NCBI GenBank assembly: GCA_023213395.1
Contig: CM041465.1
Span: forward strand, 4,650,001-4,714,000
Direction of reading: 5' to 3'
From: Cycas panzhihuaensis
Lineage: Eukaryota > Cycadophyta
DNA length: 64,000 nt
Within the stretch, counting starts at the first letter, position 1. Every line of letters begins with the position of its first letter. A program made the position numbers and the translations under genes. Under the pieces are notes generated by a model that was not told the origin of the DNA, did no database searches, and saw only the letters and a program-made list of their open reading frames with translations. Shown piece after piece: positions 11,066 to 23,377 of the stretch.

Positions 11066-12780
11066 TTGAACTCTTTATAAGAAACTTGTATACACAACTA
11101 CTTAATACAAAAATCACAAACACCCATTGCATTTCTACACCATCTAGATTTTTCTATGCTAATAATCTTGGTCAATGAGTCTGCAACATTCTCTTATGTA
11201 GCAATCTTCTGCAAATCCAACTTATAATCTTGAACCATTTTTCTCACTAAATAAAACTACACATTAATGTGCTTCGACTAAGCATGAAAAATAGGGTTCT
11301 TTGCTAGTTAGATTGCACTTTGATTATCATAATCTATCCTCAGAACATCCTGTTTAAAGCTAATATATATGCATAATCTATGTAACCAAACCACTTCTGT
11401 GCACCTATGAGTAGTTGCCATATACTCTACTTCTATGCTAGAAAGTTCTATAACTTTTTGTCTTTTACTCATCCAGCTAACTACGCCACCACAAAGGGTA
11501 AAAATATACCTGCTTGTAAATCTTCTATTATCAAGATCTCTAGCCCAATCAACATCAACAAAACCTCTCAGGTTCATTGTTTTACTGTCTATGAGATCTC
11601 TTTAATAGAAAATTCCATAGTTTGATGTACCCCATAGATACTTGAATATCCTTTTCATAATCACCCAATGCTCCCTGCCTGGGTTTGACATATACCTAGT
11701 AACTACTCCCAATGCATGGGCAATATTAGTCAAGTGTAAACCATCGCATACATCAGGCTACCAACAACACTAGCATAAGGGACAAATGCTATGTCTTCAA
11801 CTTCTTGGTGAGTCTTTGGGCATTGGTCAGCTGATAATTTTAAACCAATAGGAAGAGGAACATTAACTGGTTTACTATCCTACAACCTGAACCACTGCAA
11901 TATTGTCTCAATGTATCATCTTTGGTTAAGCCAAATCTTCCTATTTCTCCTATCCCTTTTAATCTCAATTCCCAAAATAAAATATGTAGCACCAAGATCC
12001 TTCATCTTAAAATGAGATGCCAGTTAACCTTTCACAAGTTGATTCATTTCTTTATTGTTACTAACTAAAAGGATGTCATTAACATATAAAGTTAGAATAA
12101 CAAAATAATCACCAATCTACTTATAATAAATACAACGATCTACTTTGTTGTACACAAAGTTATCTACCAATATATGCGAATTAAACTTCTAATACCACAT
12201 CCTTGGTGACTGTTTCAAGCTGTATAATGACTTCTTCAACCTGCATCCCATATTCTCCTTCTCTACAACTTCAAACCCTTTAGACTATAACATATAAATT
12301 TCTTCCTCAGGGTCACCGTAAAGAAATGTAATCTTCACATCCATTTGATCCACCTCAAGGCCATAGGCAGTTGTTATAGCCAACAAAAATCTAATTGAAG
12401 TAACTTTTACAATAAGAGAAAATACCTCACTAAAATCTATTCCCTTGACCTAAGAATAGCCCTTTGCTACCAAGAGAGCCTTATATTTTTCCACAGTACC
12501 ATCTACCTAGAACTTCTTCTTGAAGATCTATTTATTATCAATAGGTTTTCTTCCATTAGGTAGATCCACCAAATCTTATATGTTATTTTTATCGAAGGCC
12601 ATCATTTCTTCTTGCATGGCCTTCATCCAGAGTTGGCTCTCTTTTGACTCTAGAGCCTCCTGAACAGTACTTGGATCATCATCTGTAGCAGATAAAACAA
12701 AAGAAGAGCGATGAAAGCCTTTAGGAATATACCTATCAAGTTGTTTTTTCTCATGAGTTGATCTCCTCAAGATGTAGGGG
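11066..12780 (-). pseudogene. pol: Copia C reverse transcriptase and RNase H
   Basis: Minus strand. RNase H (about 11308-11577) shows GFVDVDWARDLDNRRFT, GGVVSWMSKRQ, SSIEVEYMA and a DNQSAI end. RT lies at about 11640-12560. The catalytic motif near 12072-12083 reads YVND in place of YVDD, so the active site is damaged. The N-terminal RT region (12576-12770) contains ESQLWMKAMQEEMMAF, the typical start of copia RT. It copies element RNA into DNA. Multiple stops break the frame between these open segments. Confidence 0.85.
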
Positions 12781-13640
12781 GCTTAAGGTTGAGCTACCTC
12801 TATAATTGGTTCTTCCTCTTTAGTTGACTTGTATTCTGATATAGAATCTTCATCCTTTACTTTAAATTGTAGTTTCTTATAGTGTTCCTCCTTTGGTTCT
12901 TCATCCTACCTTATAGACTTGAACTCCTCTTTAAAGACAACATCATAACTATACATAACCTTTTCTATTTCAAGGTTATAAATCTTATATCCTTTAACAC
13001 TATCACCATAGCTAATGAAAATAGTCTTTTGTTTTTTAAAATCAAACTTAGTCCTTTGCTATTTAGGAACATACATAAAAGTTTCAAAACCAAAAACTCT
13101 AAGATGACCAAGAGATGGTTTCTTACTAGAACATACTTCTTCATGTGTTTTGTACACTAAGATAGTTGTTGGTGATCTGTTTATCAAGTATCTTGCAATC
13201 ATCATAGTCTCAACCTACAATTTCTTCTCTAATTTAGTAGCATTAAGCATACTCCTCGATCTCTCTAGTAAGGTCCTATTCATTCTTTCAATAACTCTAT
13301 TTTATTATGGCATATAGAGAATTATCTTTTGCCTTGTTATCCCACACTGCTTATAGAATTACTCAAACTCCTTTCAACAAAATGCTCCTCCATTATCAAT
13401 CCTCAATATATTGATCTACCTGTCACTCTGATTCTTGACCAAGGCCTTGAATTCTTTGAATTTATTAAAGACTTTAGATTTTTTATTGAGAAAGTACAAC
13501 CATGTCTTTCTTGAGAAACCATCTATGAATGAGACAAAGTATTTGTACCCACCTAATGAGGGTACATCAACAGGTCCAAAAATATCGTTATGCACCAATT
13601 ACAGAATACTCTTTGCTCTCTTCGAGCCTAAAGGAAAACT
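12781..13640 (-). pseudogene. pol: Copia C integrase
   Basis: Minus strand. The open piece at 13416-13598 reads VHNDIFGPVDVPSLGG and FVSFIDGFSRKTWLYF, the first catalytic Asp block of copia integrase. Towards 13390 follows the second Asp block (LRIDNGG-like) and near 13260-13310 the arginine-rich stretch around the catalytic Glu. The integrase C-terminus and hinge run to about 12800. Stops occur between blocks. The gene would catalyse strand transfer of element DNA. Confidence 0.82.
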
Positions 13641-14260
13641 GACTCAATTCTATTTGCCATATAGACAATGCTCACAGAAATTAAAATCAAATGAGACATT
13701 AATTCCAGATACGTCTTCTGCCATACCTTTAGAGAATAAATCATAGAGGCCTTTCTCTTTAATATAGCCCAATCTCTGATACCATAGCATAGTTTTACCA
13801 TCAAGTGATATTTAAGTCTTGCATTCATTATTGCTACTTTCTATAATAGCTAGACTACAATTTCCAGCACACACCGTGCTTATATCAAGCTTATATAGTG
13901 TTCCAAATCAAACCCCTCTTGCTAATACTAATACTCCTCGAACCATTTTGCAACTATTTTTATTGAAAATCACTTATATTTCTACATCATCCAATTGACT
14001 AACAGATAATAGATTGATAGCCAAACTATGAATATAACTCATATCACATAGAGTTTTAACCCTTCCATCCCCAAATCAAACCTTCATCCTTCCACAACCC
14101 ACAATTTTATATGGGTAATGATCCCCAAGAAATACTTCACCTCTATCAATACTTGTGTATTTACAAAACTAATCCTTATGAGAAGTAACATAAAATGAAG
14201 CACCAGAGTCAATTAATCAAGACTCAACATTTGACAACTTACCTGAGGTTACCAAATAAA
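13641..14260 (-). pseudogene. pol: Copia C protease and GAG-pre-integrase domain
   Basis: Minus strand. The aspartic protease motif LIDSGASF, with Asp-Ser-Gly codons at 14202-14210, is followed by VTSHKD as in Ale/Tork-type copia proteases. The GAG-pre-integrase region (HHCC zinc-binding module) extends left to about 13641, with an open piece at 13628-13828. Several in-frame stops. The protease would cut the polyprotein. Confidence 0.78.
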
Positions 14261-14329
14261 CATCACCATCAGCTTTATCAAAGGCTTTTACTGCCATAGA
14301 AGAAGTAGCTTCAGGTAACTTTTCCTTGT

Positions 14330-15110
14330 CAACCTTAACTCAACATTGGCTCTTCATATGGCCAGCCTTCCTACATCTCCAGCATACCAAGGGGCCTTTG
14401 CCTGAAGATTTGGATTTTTCTCTGGATTTTGGCCATTTATTCCTAGGCCTTTATTAGTTGTAATCCAACGTTTAACCTCTCACCACTAATGCTTCTTTCG
14501 AATAATCCTTAGAAGATTTTCACATTGTCTCTTCTAATAGTAGAGTAGCAATAACATCATCAAATTTTAGGGTGGAAGTAATCATGTTGCTAATTGTCAT
14601 CATAAGATTATCCTAGGAATCAGGAAGTAAATATAACAGGGTAATACACTTATCTTCTTTAGACATTGTTATTCCAAATAAAATAAGCTGGCTCACCATG
14701 GTATTAAATGCAATGAGATGATCTGCAAATGTATCTCTATCACTCATCCTGAGTGAATACAACGTTTTCTGAAGAAATGGATTATTAACCAAGAACTTAA
14801 TCTAATACAAAGCCTCTAGCTTTCTCCATAGATCTTTGGCTATAGACTATGCAGTAACATTTAACAACACCATGTTTGAAAAGTATAACCTTATTGAATT
14901 GATTACTTTTTTGATTAAGCTTCTTCTAGTCTTTAACACCCATAGTCACAGACTTTGTTCCTACTATAGCGATCTATTAATCCTTCTTGACAAGGATATC
15001 TTCCATCTTTAGCTTTCATAACTCAAAGTTTGTGCCATTGAACTTTTTAATCTCCATATTTGTAGTGCTTTCCATGATCTTTGCACTCAAGTCCATCGAA
15101 CAAGGCTCCC
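14330..15110 (-). pseudogene. gag: Copia C gag with CCHC zinc knuckle
   Basis: Minus strand. The start is probably the ATG near 15099, giving MDLSAKIMES and then KKFNGTNFEL, the classic N-terminal block of copia Gag. There is a stop where the family has Trp (WKLKMED). A complete CCHC knuckle, CWRCRKAGHMKSQC, lies at 14343-14384. The capsid region between is decayed. Gag packages the RNA in virus-like particles. Confidence 0.82.
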
Positions 15111-15147
15111 ACTTACTAAATGGCTTCCCACAGAACTAAAACCCTTA

Positions 15148-15158
15148 GTTCTGATACA
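15148..15158 (-). other. Degenerate primer-binding site of copia C
   Basis: The reverse strand reads TGTATCAGAAC, close to the initiator tRNA-Met complement TGGTATCAGAGC. It lies three bases from the 5' LTR. Confidence 0.65.
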
Positions 15159-15161
15159 AAA

Positions 15162-15549
15162 TAAAGAGAAAATATAACCATAAAAGTAATGTGATAATAG
15201 AACTCTAAATCATGCAAAGAACAAATAGCATAAACAAATCAAACACTCAATAAAGGACACCAAGAGATTCATGTCTAAGCATAGACCTTTTATTAATCTA
15301 AGAATAAGCTAAAGAATTATAGAGATGAATAAACCCCAACTCTTCTCATCAATTGATCAAAGACTCATCCACAACCATGTTACATGTGTCGTTACATAAA
15401 AATATATAGACACAACATTATAATATAATGCTTTGCAGTTTTACAATTCAATGGGCATAAACCACATGTTGACAAAGACCCCTATAAAGGAGCTCAGGTG
15501 TAACGCCTATATCCATGTAATACTTACAAAGTATTCAATATATCTAATA
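15162..15549 (-). repeat. 5' LTR of copia element C
   Basis: A 388-bp partner of 10666-11053. It ends TATCTAATA and is followed by the G0 gypsy sequence. Confidence 0.88.
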
Positions 15550-15554
15550 GGTTT

Positions 15555-16262
15555 TTCCCTTAAAGATTTATAAGATTTCCTTCATTTTTTAATTTTCATT
15601 ATGGTATGCAAAAGTCTAGTAAAAATTATCCACCATTAAATCCTAATCTATTAATTTTATCTTTTCACAATGGTTGTATTATACTGAAGAAATACCTCTA
15701 AAAGTTTATCCCTAATACTATGCCCATTCCATTTTTGGAATTTCATTAGTTATCCATATCTGAACATAGTTATGTACATACAAATGAGGGTCATCTCCAT
15801 TCCAAAATATAGGTAATTCTGTTTCATAATTATAAAATTTATTTAGAAAATTTCTACTTGTTTCTTCCCAAAAGTTAAATTCTTTTACATACACAACATA
15901 CCATAAGCACGCTGGACCTGTTAAATGATAAAGAAATGCAAGATACCAAAAGTTTTGCTATTATTTATTTTTTATTATCTCAATACATTGATCCAATTAT
16001 TTTTTTGCTTGCCCCAACTGGCCACAATATTTAGGAAGTTCATTGAACTTATAAACCCAAGCCACATTTCCTTGAGTAATATGTAAGTCTCCTTCTTCTT
16101 GAATATCCTGTGACAGTTTCAACCAAATTGCTTTATCTTCCATATTCTCCTTATATGAAGAATCTACACATATCTATAAACGATAACATAGAATAGGTTC
16201 TACTTCCATGTATTGTGAAGTCAATTCAGTATATAAGACGATGATGGACTACTTAGTAAGGC
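15555..16262 (-). pseudogene. pol: G0 region between protease and RT
   Basis: Minus strand. It continues G0 after element C. By position and partial match to G-C (40850-41090) it is the extra module between protease and reverse transcriptase. The phrase GGCCACAATATTTAGGAAG near 16021 lies where G-C has its Trp-rich capsid-like block. Decay is heavy and no open frame remains. Confidence 0.5.
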
Positions 16263-16870
16263 TGATTGGATCTAGAATGTTGTTTCTAAGTAAAGGCTAA
16301 TTGTCAATTCTATTATGGCTATGCCAGACAAGGCTTTTTCTTCATCTTTGATTTTCTCAATTTGTGGTCCATCTAAGCATGAGGGAAAATTAACCATCTT
16401 ATTTTTAGCCAAAAGTGTTAAAGTATGTTTTTCCCAATCTTGAATAGCTTCAGTTACCAACAACCAAGGTCTTCCCAACAATGTTGGGTATGTCCCACTT
16501 TGACATTGTATCCCAACTACTACAAACTCTAACAATACAGTAATTCTTGTGATAGTCACTGGGATATTCAATAAGGTACACATAGGTCAAGCCTACAATT
16601 GGTTATCCAGATTGATTAAATAGTCTGGGGCAACCACATCGAGACTTCTCAAGGCTATCCAAGATGATTTTGGTAGCACATTCACCCTCGAGCCCCTATC
16701 AACAATTATTTTACACAAAGTTATCCCCAAAAATACCATTAGAACTATTGGTTCAACTCCAATATCCTTAATAGCCTTTAGTATTGGTTTCTCAATTTGC
16801 TCTAGTCCTAGTTGTTGGAAGTAGATAACTTACCACTACTTAAAAATGACAGATATAGGAATTGAAACTC
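16263..16870 (-). pseudogene. pol: G0 aspartic protease
   Basis: Minus strand. The active-site block reads KIIVDRGSRVNVLP (Asp codon at 16698-16700). It corresponds to VDGGAAVNILP in G-A and G-B, with the first Gly changed to Arg. Downstream, an open frame (16272-16583) reads TYPTLLGRPWL and AIQDWEKHTLTL, matching the ALLGRPWLYKTQ block of the other copies. In this gypsy group the centre is Asp-Gly-Gly rather than Asp-Ser/Thr-Gly. It would mature the Gag-Pol polyprotein. Confidence 0.8.
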
Positions 16871-16949
16871 CTAACTCAGTAAGTAAATATTTAACTACTT
16901 GGAACCACTAGCAAGGCTTTTTATATTCTTGTATAAGTTCTCCTTGAAC

Positions 16950-18173
16950 CTATCTTTTTTTATAATGTTGGCCTTTAAATCCTTGCTCTCGCTAGAATTC
17001 TTCATGTTGGACTTTGCCCATGGCCTCTTAAAGAACCTTCATTACTTTTTAAAGTCATCATTTTTCTACTATTAGATCTAAAAATTTATCTTAAAGAGGA
17101 GACCCTATTGTTGCTGCTACGTGTCTATAAACACACTAGTATTTCTTTGTCCAGAACAACATCCACTAGATTAGCGCTCTATACTTTAGTGTTCTTTGGA
17201 CAATTTGCCCATTTATGATCTACTAGGTTGCATTCTTCACAAATAAACTCTCATTTTTTCTCCAATAGACATTCAAATATATAATGCCCCCGTCTTTGAC
17301 ATAAAAAGTAATGAATTCGCTTTGTTTTGCCTTTATATTACTTCGTCATTTCTCATTTTATATTCTATAAGAATATATTGTGGACTTCTCCTTCATTATA
17401 CTTAGGCCTAAAAAAATACTCCCAAGTATTATGGTTATTCTATCGATAATTGCCACACTATTTTGAAAGTCCATTATATTCATTTTTCAAATGTCCTTTT
17501 TAATTGTAAAGTGGGGGACACCAAATATTTTCTCTTGATTTTCTCATATGTAAATGTGACAATTCTACATGTAGCTTCTCTAATTCTTGATTCTATTTCA
17601 TACCTGGTGGAATAGAAATTGGTGGTTATTACTTCAATGCTTTAACATCTTTCTTCAAGGTCTCAATTTCTAGGTTTTTACCCATTTGCAATGTTTGTAA
17701 GAATTGCATTCCAACACCTGCCATTGGAGAATATATTGAGGATTGTGTTGCTATTTGAGAGTAAGCTAACTTCATTTTATTTTCAAATTTTAAGGCTAAC
17801 TCTCTTACTTACTCATAATTGTTCATTAGGTACAATATTACTTTATCTCTAAGTTGTGGTATCAATCCCTACACAAAATACTTCATGGCATGTATATGAT
17901 TTATTATCATAGCAGATTGCATTTTATTCATAATTACTCATATTCTTCCATCAAAGTCATTCACAAACTCTCCAAGATATTATCGAATTTCTTTCAAAGC
18001 ATATAATATGTCTATTGGATCCCGAACGTTTTAGAACTATCTAAAATTTTAGCCTGTAATTGATCCCAACTTAATTGTTAAGCTACTATGTATTGGAACC
18101 ATGCAATTGTTGGTCCTCTTAATATTGAAGAGAGCTGGGCTTTTATTTCATTTTGATCTATAATTCTTTTAAT
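16950..18173 (-). pseudogene. gag: G0 gag, capsid and zinc-knuckle part
   Basis: Minus strand. Capsid blocks near 18080-18170 read DQNEIKAQL and ILRGPTIAWF, matching DEDEIKARF and TLRGVPLAWY of G-A. Near 17800-17950 HAMKYFV and REVALKFEN-like text follow the HNMKNYFVRGLN block. Knuckle sequences lie at about 17190-17320 (CEECNLVDHKWANC is intact as CCHC). The capsid is cut at 18173 by copia D and its N-terminal continuation is expected beyond 53536. Confidence 0.78.
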
Positions 18174-18353
18174 TTCACTCTCACACAATGATTTCTTTAT
18201 TGATGATTTGTGTATATATACAAGTAGAAGGTGGGTACAAATAATAACTGCTCAACCACGTAATGCCACTTGTCAACTTAAGAGAGGAGAAGAAAGTGGT
18301 ACATGACCCTTACATCAAACATTATAACTTAAGGTAAAACATTACCTTTTACA
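18174..18353 (-). repeat. 3' LTR of copia D, end-truncated
   Basis: 180 bp matching 53357-53536. About 27 terminal bases present in the right LTR (TGTAACAAAACCTTAG onward) are missing here, so the outer end is truncated at the junction with G0. It ends TTTTACA, followed by CCCCCTCTT (18354-18362), the complement of the purine tract. Confidence 0.88.
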
Positions 18354-18362
18354 CCCCCTCTT

Positions 18363-19900
18363 AATGTTTTACCTATCTTAACCCTAGTAGATTTCTGAAG
18401 AAACTGAATTTCTCTTTTCCAAGAGGTTTGATGAGCATATCTGTAATCTAATCTTCTGACAGACACTGTTGAAGTTTAATTTCTTTATTTTATACTTTTT
18501 CTTTGATAAAATGATGATGTACCTCGATATGCTTTGTTCTGGCATGTAAAATAGGATTCTTTGTCATTTTTATGGTACTTTGATTGTCACAAAATATTCA
18601 AGTAGACATTGTTTGTTCTTCTCCTAGTTCTTTCAGCAATTGTCTAATCCATATTTCTTCACAAGCGGCATTGATTTGACACAGATTCTCGCTTACATTG
18701 AGGATAATGCAACTGCTGACTATTTTTCTTGCTAGGAGATCAAGGAATTTCCAAGGAAGAAGCAATATCCTAATGTTGACTTTCTATATGTTTTGTCTCC
18801 AGCCGAGTCTGAATCACAAAGACCCGTTAATTTTGTATTATTTTCTTTATTATATCTCAGGCCAAGGTCCATGGTTCCTTTTAAGTAGCGCAAGATTCTC
18901 TTTGCAGCATTCCAATGTGGAATTTTAGGGTTTTCCATGAATCTGGAAATCAACCCTCTGACATATGATATATCTGGTCATGTGGCTGTGAGATAGATTA
19001 AGCTTCCAACCAGTTGTCTGTATTGTGTGGCATCAACCGAAGCTGCATCCTGTTCTGTATTTAACATGACTCCTGTTTCCATTGGTGTGCTGACATTATT
19101 ACAATTTTCCATTCCAAACTTGGTCAATAAGTTCTTTACATACTTTGTTTGTGATGGAGTAATGGAAGAATTGTTTTGTTTAATTTCTATTCCAAGATAA
19201 TAATGCAGCATTCCTAAATCTGTCATTTCAAATACTTTTTCAAACTTATCTTTGATGAATGCTATTGAATTTTTGTCATCTCCAGTGATCAACATGTCGT
19301 CCATATATACTAAAACAATGGAGATTGATCATGAATTACCTTTTACGTACATACTATGATTAGATTCATATCGATGAAAGCCATTCTCTATTAAGTATGA
19401 ATCTAATTTAGCATACTAGGCTCTTGGAGCTTGTTTAAGCCCATACAGTGCCTTTTTCAATTTGCAGACCATATTTTCTTGTCTTGGTTTTATGTATCCT
19501 TCCGGTTGATACATATACACCTCTTCCTGTAGGTCTCCATTCAAGAATGCACTTTTGATATCTATTTAATAAATTTTCCAACCCTTTTGAGCAGCAATAG
19601 TAATCATTGTTCTTACTGTATTTAATTTTGCCACTGGTGAAAATGTTTCTTCATAATTGATTCCTGTTGTTTGAGTATAGCCTTTAGCTACTAGTCTGGC
19701 CTTGTATTTTTCTACTTCTCTATTTGGCTTCTCTTTTATCTTGTATACCCATTTGTAGTTTATAATGGGTTTATCTACTGGAATTGGGATGAGGTCCCAT
19801 GTCTTGTTCCTTTATATGGCTTCCATCTCAGCATCCATCACAATTCTCCAATTTTGGAAGCTATTGGCTTCTTTATAAGAGTTTGGTTCAATGGAACAAA
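18363..19900 (-). pseudogene. pol: Copia D reverse transcriptase and RNase H
   Basis: Minus strand. RT shows VYMDDMLITGDD, an intact YMDD catalytic motif next to 19293-19304, then MTDLGMLHYYLGIEI, QTKYVKNLL and QYRQLVGSLIYL (18978-19304). The RNase H entry (18732-18953) reads NAAKRILRYLKGT, LGLRY and DSDSAGDKTYRKSTLGYCF. RT N-terminal blocks continue to about 19850. Stops and frameshifts separate the open pieces, but this is one of the better-preserved copia pol regions in the window. Confidence 0.88.
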
Positions 19901-20378
19901 GCAATGCCTGAGGTTTCTATGATCTTCTTCGGTGTTCAAATATATCTTCTTTTATTTCTTCAACAGTTTTAAGATACCACCTTGGTACTCTTTTTGAGGT
20001 GCATTCTTGTAATGATTTTTCTTCATTCCTGGAATTGGAGCTGCTATCTGACTCGAGGTTGCAACTACTGTTTAGTTGCTTATCTGGATTTTCATTTTCT
20101 AAAGAATCTTCTCCTGTCTAAATTCTTTCTGAGGTTATATCTGACTTATCTTCCAATTGGTCAGGACATGTATCAGAATGATCTTCATCGATCTGTACTG
20201 GTGCATCAATATTTTCCTTTTTCTCATAAAAAATTACATCCCTGCTGATATAAATCTTATCTATTTTTGGATCCATACACCTGTAGGCCTTCGAATGGTT
20301 GCTATATCCAACCATTATGCATTATATGCTTTTATTGTCCAATTTGACTCTTTTCTTATCTGGAATATGAACATAAGC
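19901..20378 (-). pseudogene. pol: Copia D integrase C-terminus and hinge
   Basis: Minus strand. It reads AYVHIPDKKRVKLDNKS, then VGYSNHSKAYR, YISRDVIFYE and an acidic tail (20118-20315). This is the standard stretch linking integrase core and RT in copia. The text stops exactly at the G-A target site and is completed at 50518. Confidence 0.85.
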
Positions 20379-20383
20379 CTTAT

Positions 20384-21225
20384 TGTTGGAGCATAATGTG
20401 ACACACTAGGCTATGGGCAAACCAGAGAGAGGCTGAGTATCCTTAGACTGTGCAGGTACAGACCGTGTGAAGGTATGTATGCAGCAAAAAGCAAATAATT
20501 CAACATTCTGGGTACGTATGACAGGTGTGTACCTAGTAAAGGTACGCAACACAGATACATACCTCCAGGCATAACGCAAGTAAATAGGAATGGTACACAT
20601 GAGAAGACTGGATAGAAGGGAGCCTAGGATGACGTCAGACGTACCCACAAACATACGGATGAGTTAAGACAGCCAGTTAAGGAAACTAACCAATGGTTAG
20701 GAAGAGGTACGCTTGACTGAAAAGGTACGGTTATGACAGACAGTCATAGCCCTTCAGCCAAAGGACACAAAGGATCGTATTTATGAGGCTTCCCAAGGAC
20801 CATTCAGTTAGGATGAGAGCCAAGTATACCAGTACATATTAGTACGGAGACTAGTAGGCATGACAGCAGCCTAAAGCCATGTATTTTGATGGGTACCTCC
20901 TGGGTACGCATGTGACAGAGTGAATGTATGAGGCTGGAATGCACAGGGAATGCATTCCAGCACCTTGTGTAAAAGAACTATTGCTTAATAAAATAAGAGT
21001 TACGTGAAAATTGTGTATTCTCTATGTTTGTAAGGATTGAATGTGGAATATGTGTTGATCTCTGTATTGTTGTGTGCTGTTGTGATATAATCATGTGGAA
21101 ACATTAATAAATCTGTGAGATATATGTGGATAATGATGTTGACTGTGTCATAAACTAAACTATAACCTATGTAACCTTGACAAGTACACCCTTCCCACAA
21201 GTGCAGTGGGAAACCTAAGTCAACA
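20384..21225 (+). repeat. 5' LTR of G-A
   Basis: 842 bp, TGTTGGAGCATAATG to AAGTCAACA, partner of 49673-50512. A TATA-like TATTTAT lies near 20778 and AATAAA near 20988. The first half contains many GTACG / TACGC words, also seen in the repeat spacer. The last ~150 bp (GTTGACTGTGTC, CTTGACAAGT) are shared with the G-B and G-C LTRs. Confidence 0.93.
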
Positions 21226-21226
21226 T

Positions 21227-21239
21227 TGGCTTTGTTGCC
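21227..21239 (+). other. Primer-binding site of G-A
   Basis: TGGCTTTGTTGCC, one base after the LTR. The less decayed G-C copy reads TGGTTCCATTGCC, one change from the complement of plant tRNA-Glu 3' end (TGGTTCCGTTGCC), so a tRNA-Glu primer is the likely ancestral use. Confidence 0.7.
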
Positions 21240-21365
21240 TACGTCCATTGAGGAGGGACAGGGCCCAGGAGTTTCAAAAGAAGGAATGTGTAAAGGATAG
21301 AAGACCCTGGCTGTCGTCATGATGGCAGGCCGTAACTAAGCCTCTGAAAGCCAAGGGACCTTCCA

Positions 21366-23377
21366 ATGCCACCTAAAAGGCCTTCAAAGGCGGAAGAGCC
21401 ATAAAAGGATACTTCACTCATAGGGAAAGAAACAAGCAGACAGAGGGCATTACGATGGTCAAAGGAGTCAAAACTGAGAAGGGCAAGGAGATTAAGTTTG
21501 CAGAACAACGAGACTAAGGGACAGTCTATTGAAGAATCTGAGGTAAGTGGAGCCCAGACACCTCAAGAACAAGGAGAGGGAACTAATGGCGAACAAATGG
21601 TACTAACACTAGCCCCAATCAAGGATGATCTATTCAGCCCAGAATATGAAGAAAAACCAAAGGTAGATGAAGAATATAAAGATGATGTAAGAAAAGAAGG
21701 AAGTAAACATGTGGAGGACAGTCTGAAGGACCTAAGTTACAGTGAGAAGAAGGCGGAGGAAGGTCCCTCGGCATATTGGAAAAATAAGCTCACAAGATAA
21801 CTTTTTGAGGATTCATCAGATAGAGGATCTGATCAGTCATATATAACAGTGACACAATTAACAATACAAGTGCCAAGTGTATTAGAACCTATACATCTTA
21901 AAACCCCATTTAAGAATCCGTTATTTGGGAAAGATAATATTGTAGTAGGCACTCCGACTACATCTCCAAAGGAGAAGAGTGAAGGGAAGGAGACAAAATC
22001 CAGTAAGGAGGAGAAAGAGGAAGAATCACCACCAGGTGGGACACCATTACAATCTCCCAAGATGGATGATTATAAAGATTTTGGGAAGTTGATTTTCAAT
22101 GACACTTTGGATGTAGTCAAACACGTATACCTCTTTTATAATTTGATTGACGTGAAGAAGATTACAGATAAAGACGAGATAAAAGCCAGATTCGCCTGTA
22201 CATTAAGGGGAGTACCGTTGGCATGGTACAAAGAAATAAATAAGAATGATTCATGGGCGAAAATAAAGAAATCCTTTGAGGAAAGATTCCAGAAATTCTG
22301 AAGCAACAAAGAGGTGGAAATTGCCCTTTGGAAAATTAAACAAAGGCCTAGAGAATCAGTGTTAACTTATATCAGTAGAATGAAAATCATTACGACTAGT
22401 ATGATTAATGAAACGATAACATACCATAATATGAAGAATTATTTTGTCAGGGGATTGAATGAGAAACTGAGAGCTATGATGCATGCCTATCCATTAAAGT
22501 CATTCAAAAATGCCCAAGATTTAGCACTGGACTTTGAGATGGAGATGGATGCGCAGATTGGAGGAAACGATTCCCTCCTATTAAGATTGCAAGAGGAAAT
22601 CAGGGAAATCAAACAACATCAGTATCATCGACCCTTCTGCCAGGTGGGAGTAGCAGAAGAGGAATCAGAATTAGAATCCCTAAGAAAGGAAGTGGCGAGA
22701 CTACAAATAAGAAACAACAGAGAAGAGGAAACAACAAAGAAGAAAGATCACGAAAGCAGAGTGGCAAAATGGTGCCACATCTGTAAGGAAAGTTCACACA
22801 TAACTAAAGAATATGAACTCAACCCAAAGAATAGTGCACTGCACCAAAGGGATAAATGGTGCCAATATGCGATGTGGATACACATACGACCAAAGATTAT
22901 TTCTATAATCCAACAGGAAAATCATATAGAGGACGAGGTAAGGGAAGGGGAGGCAACCCACCTCGAAATGTTTATACAACGAGGAATACACAGGAGCCCT
23001 CGAGAAAAAAATAACCAATGGGAAGATGCCTCATTTGTTTACAATTTGGGCATTGGAAATCTGAATGCCCAACCAAACGAGAATACAAACAAAAATCGTT
23101 TGTATGTAACAACTGTGAACCAAGTGAGCATAAAACAGAGGACTATAAAGGGAAAGCTAAATCCACTAACCTGATGACAATTATATCAGAAAGCAAAAAT
23201 GTGAAACTCCAAAAGAAACAAAAGGAGAAAGAAGATGAAGGATATTCGAATCCGCAAACAGAAATGAATCAATTTAAACAAGCGAAACAAGTGTTGGAAG
23301 ACTTAGCTCAAGAAGAAAGTGCATTACCAATGGGGAAGCCAGAAACTAAGTATGTATATGTAAGAAAAAATAAATAG
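21366..23377 (+). pseudogene. gag: G-A gag
   Basis: The start ATG at 21366 (MPPKRPSKAEEP) is conserved in G-B (25984) and G-C (44454) and is in frame with the body. An Arg-rich segment KLRRARRLS is followed by an acidic region and a PIHLKTPFKNPLFG block, then the capsid: TLRGVPLAWYKEINKN, SWAKIKKSFEERFQKF, SRMKIITTSM, HNMKNYFVRGLNEKLRAMM. A coiled-coil-like stretch (about 22590-22760) precedes the knuckles. The first knuckle, WCHICKESSHITKEY, has lost its last Cys, the second is broken, and CLICLQFGHWKSEC and CNNCEPSEHKTEDY follow near 23026-23147. Stops (for example after KNKLTR and ERFQKF) and a frameshift near 22880 make it non-functional. Confidence 0.9.

Larger units (their letters stand above)
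10666..15549 (-). mobile_element. Ty1/copia element C, complete but decayed
   Basis: A 4,884-bp minus-strand element with two 388-bp LTRs (10666-11053 and 15162-15549), inserted into G0. The order from right to left is 5' LTR, primer site, gag, CCHC, protease, integrase, RT, RNase H, purine tract, 3' LTR. Flanking 5-mers are GATTT (10661-10665) and GGTTT (15550-15554), four of five matching, consistent with an old target duplication. The LTRs are visibly diverged from each other, with several dozen differences by eye. The LTR ends read TA rather than TG/CA, so borders may be off by a few bases. Confidence 0.9.
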
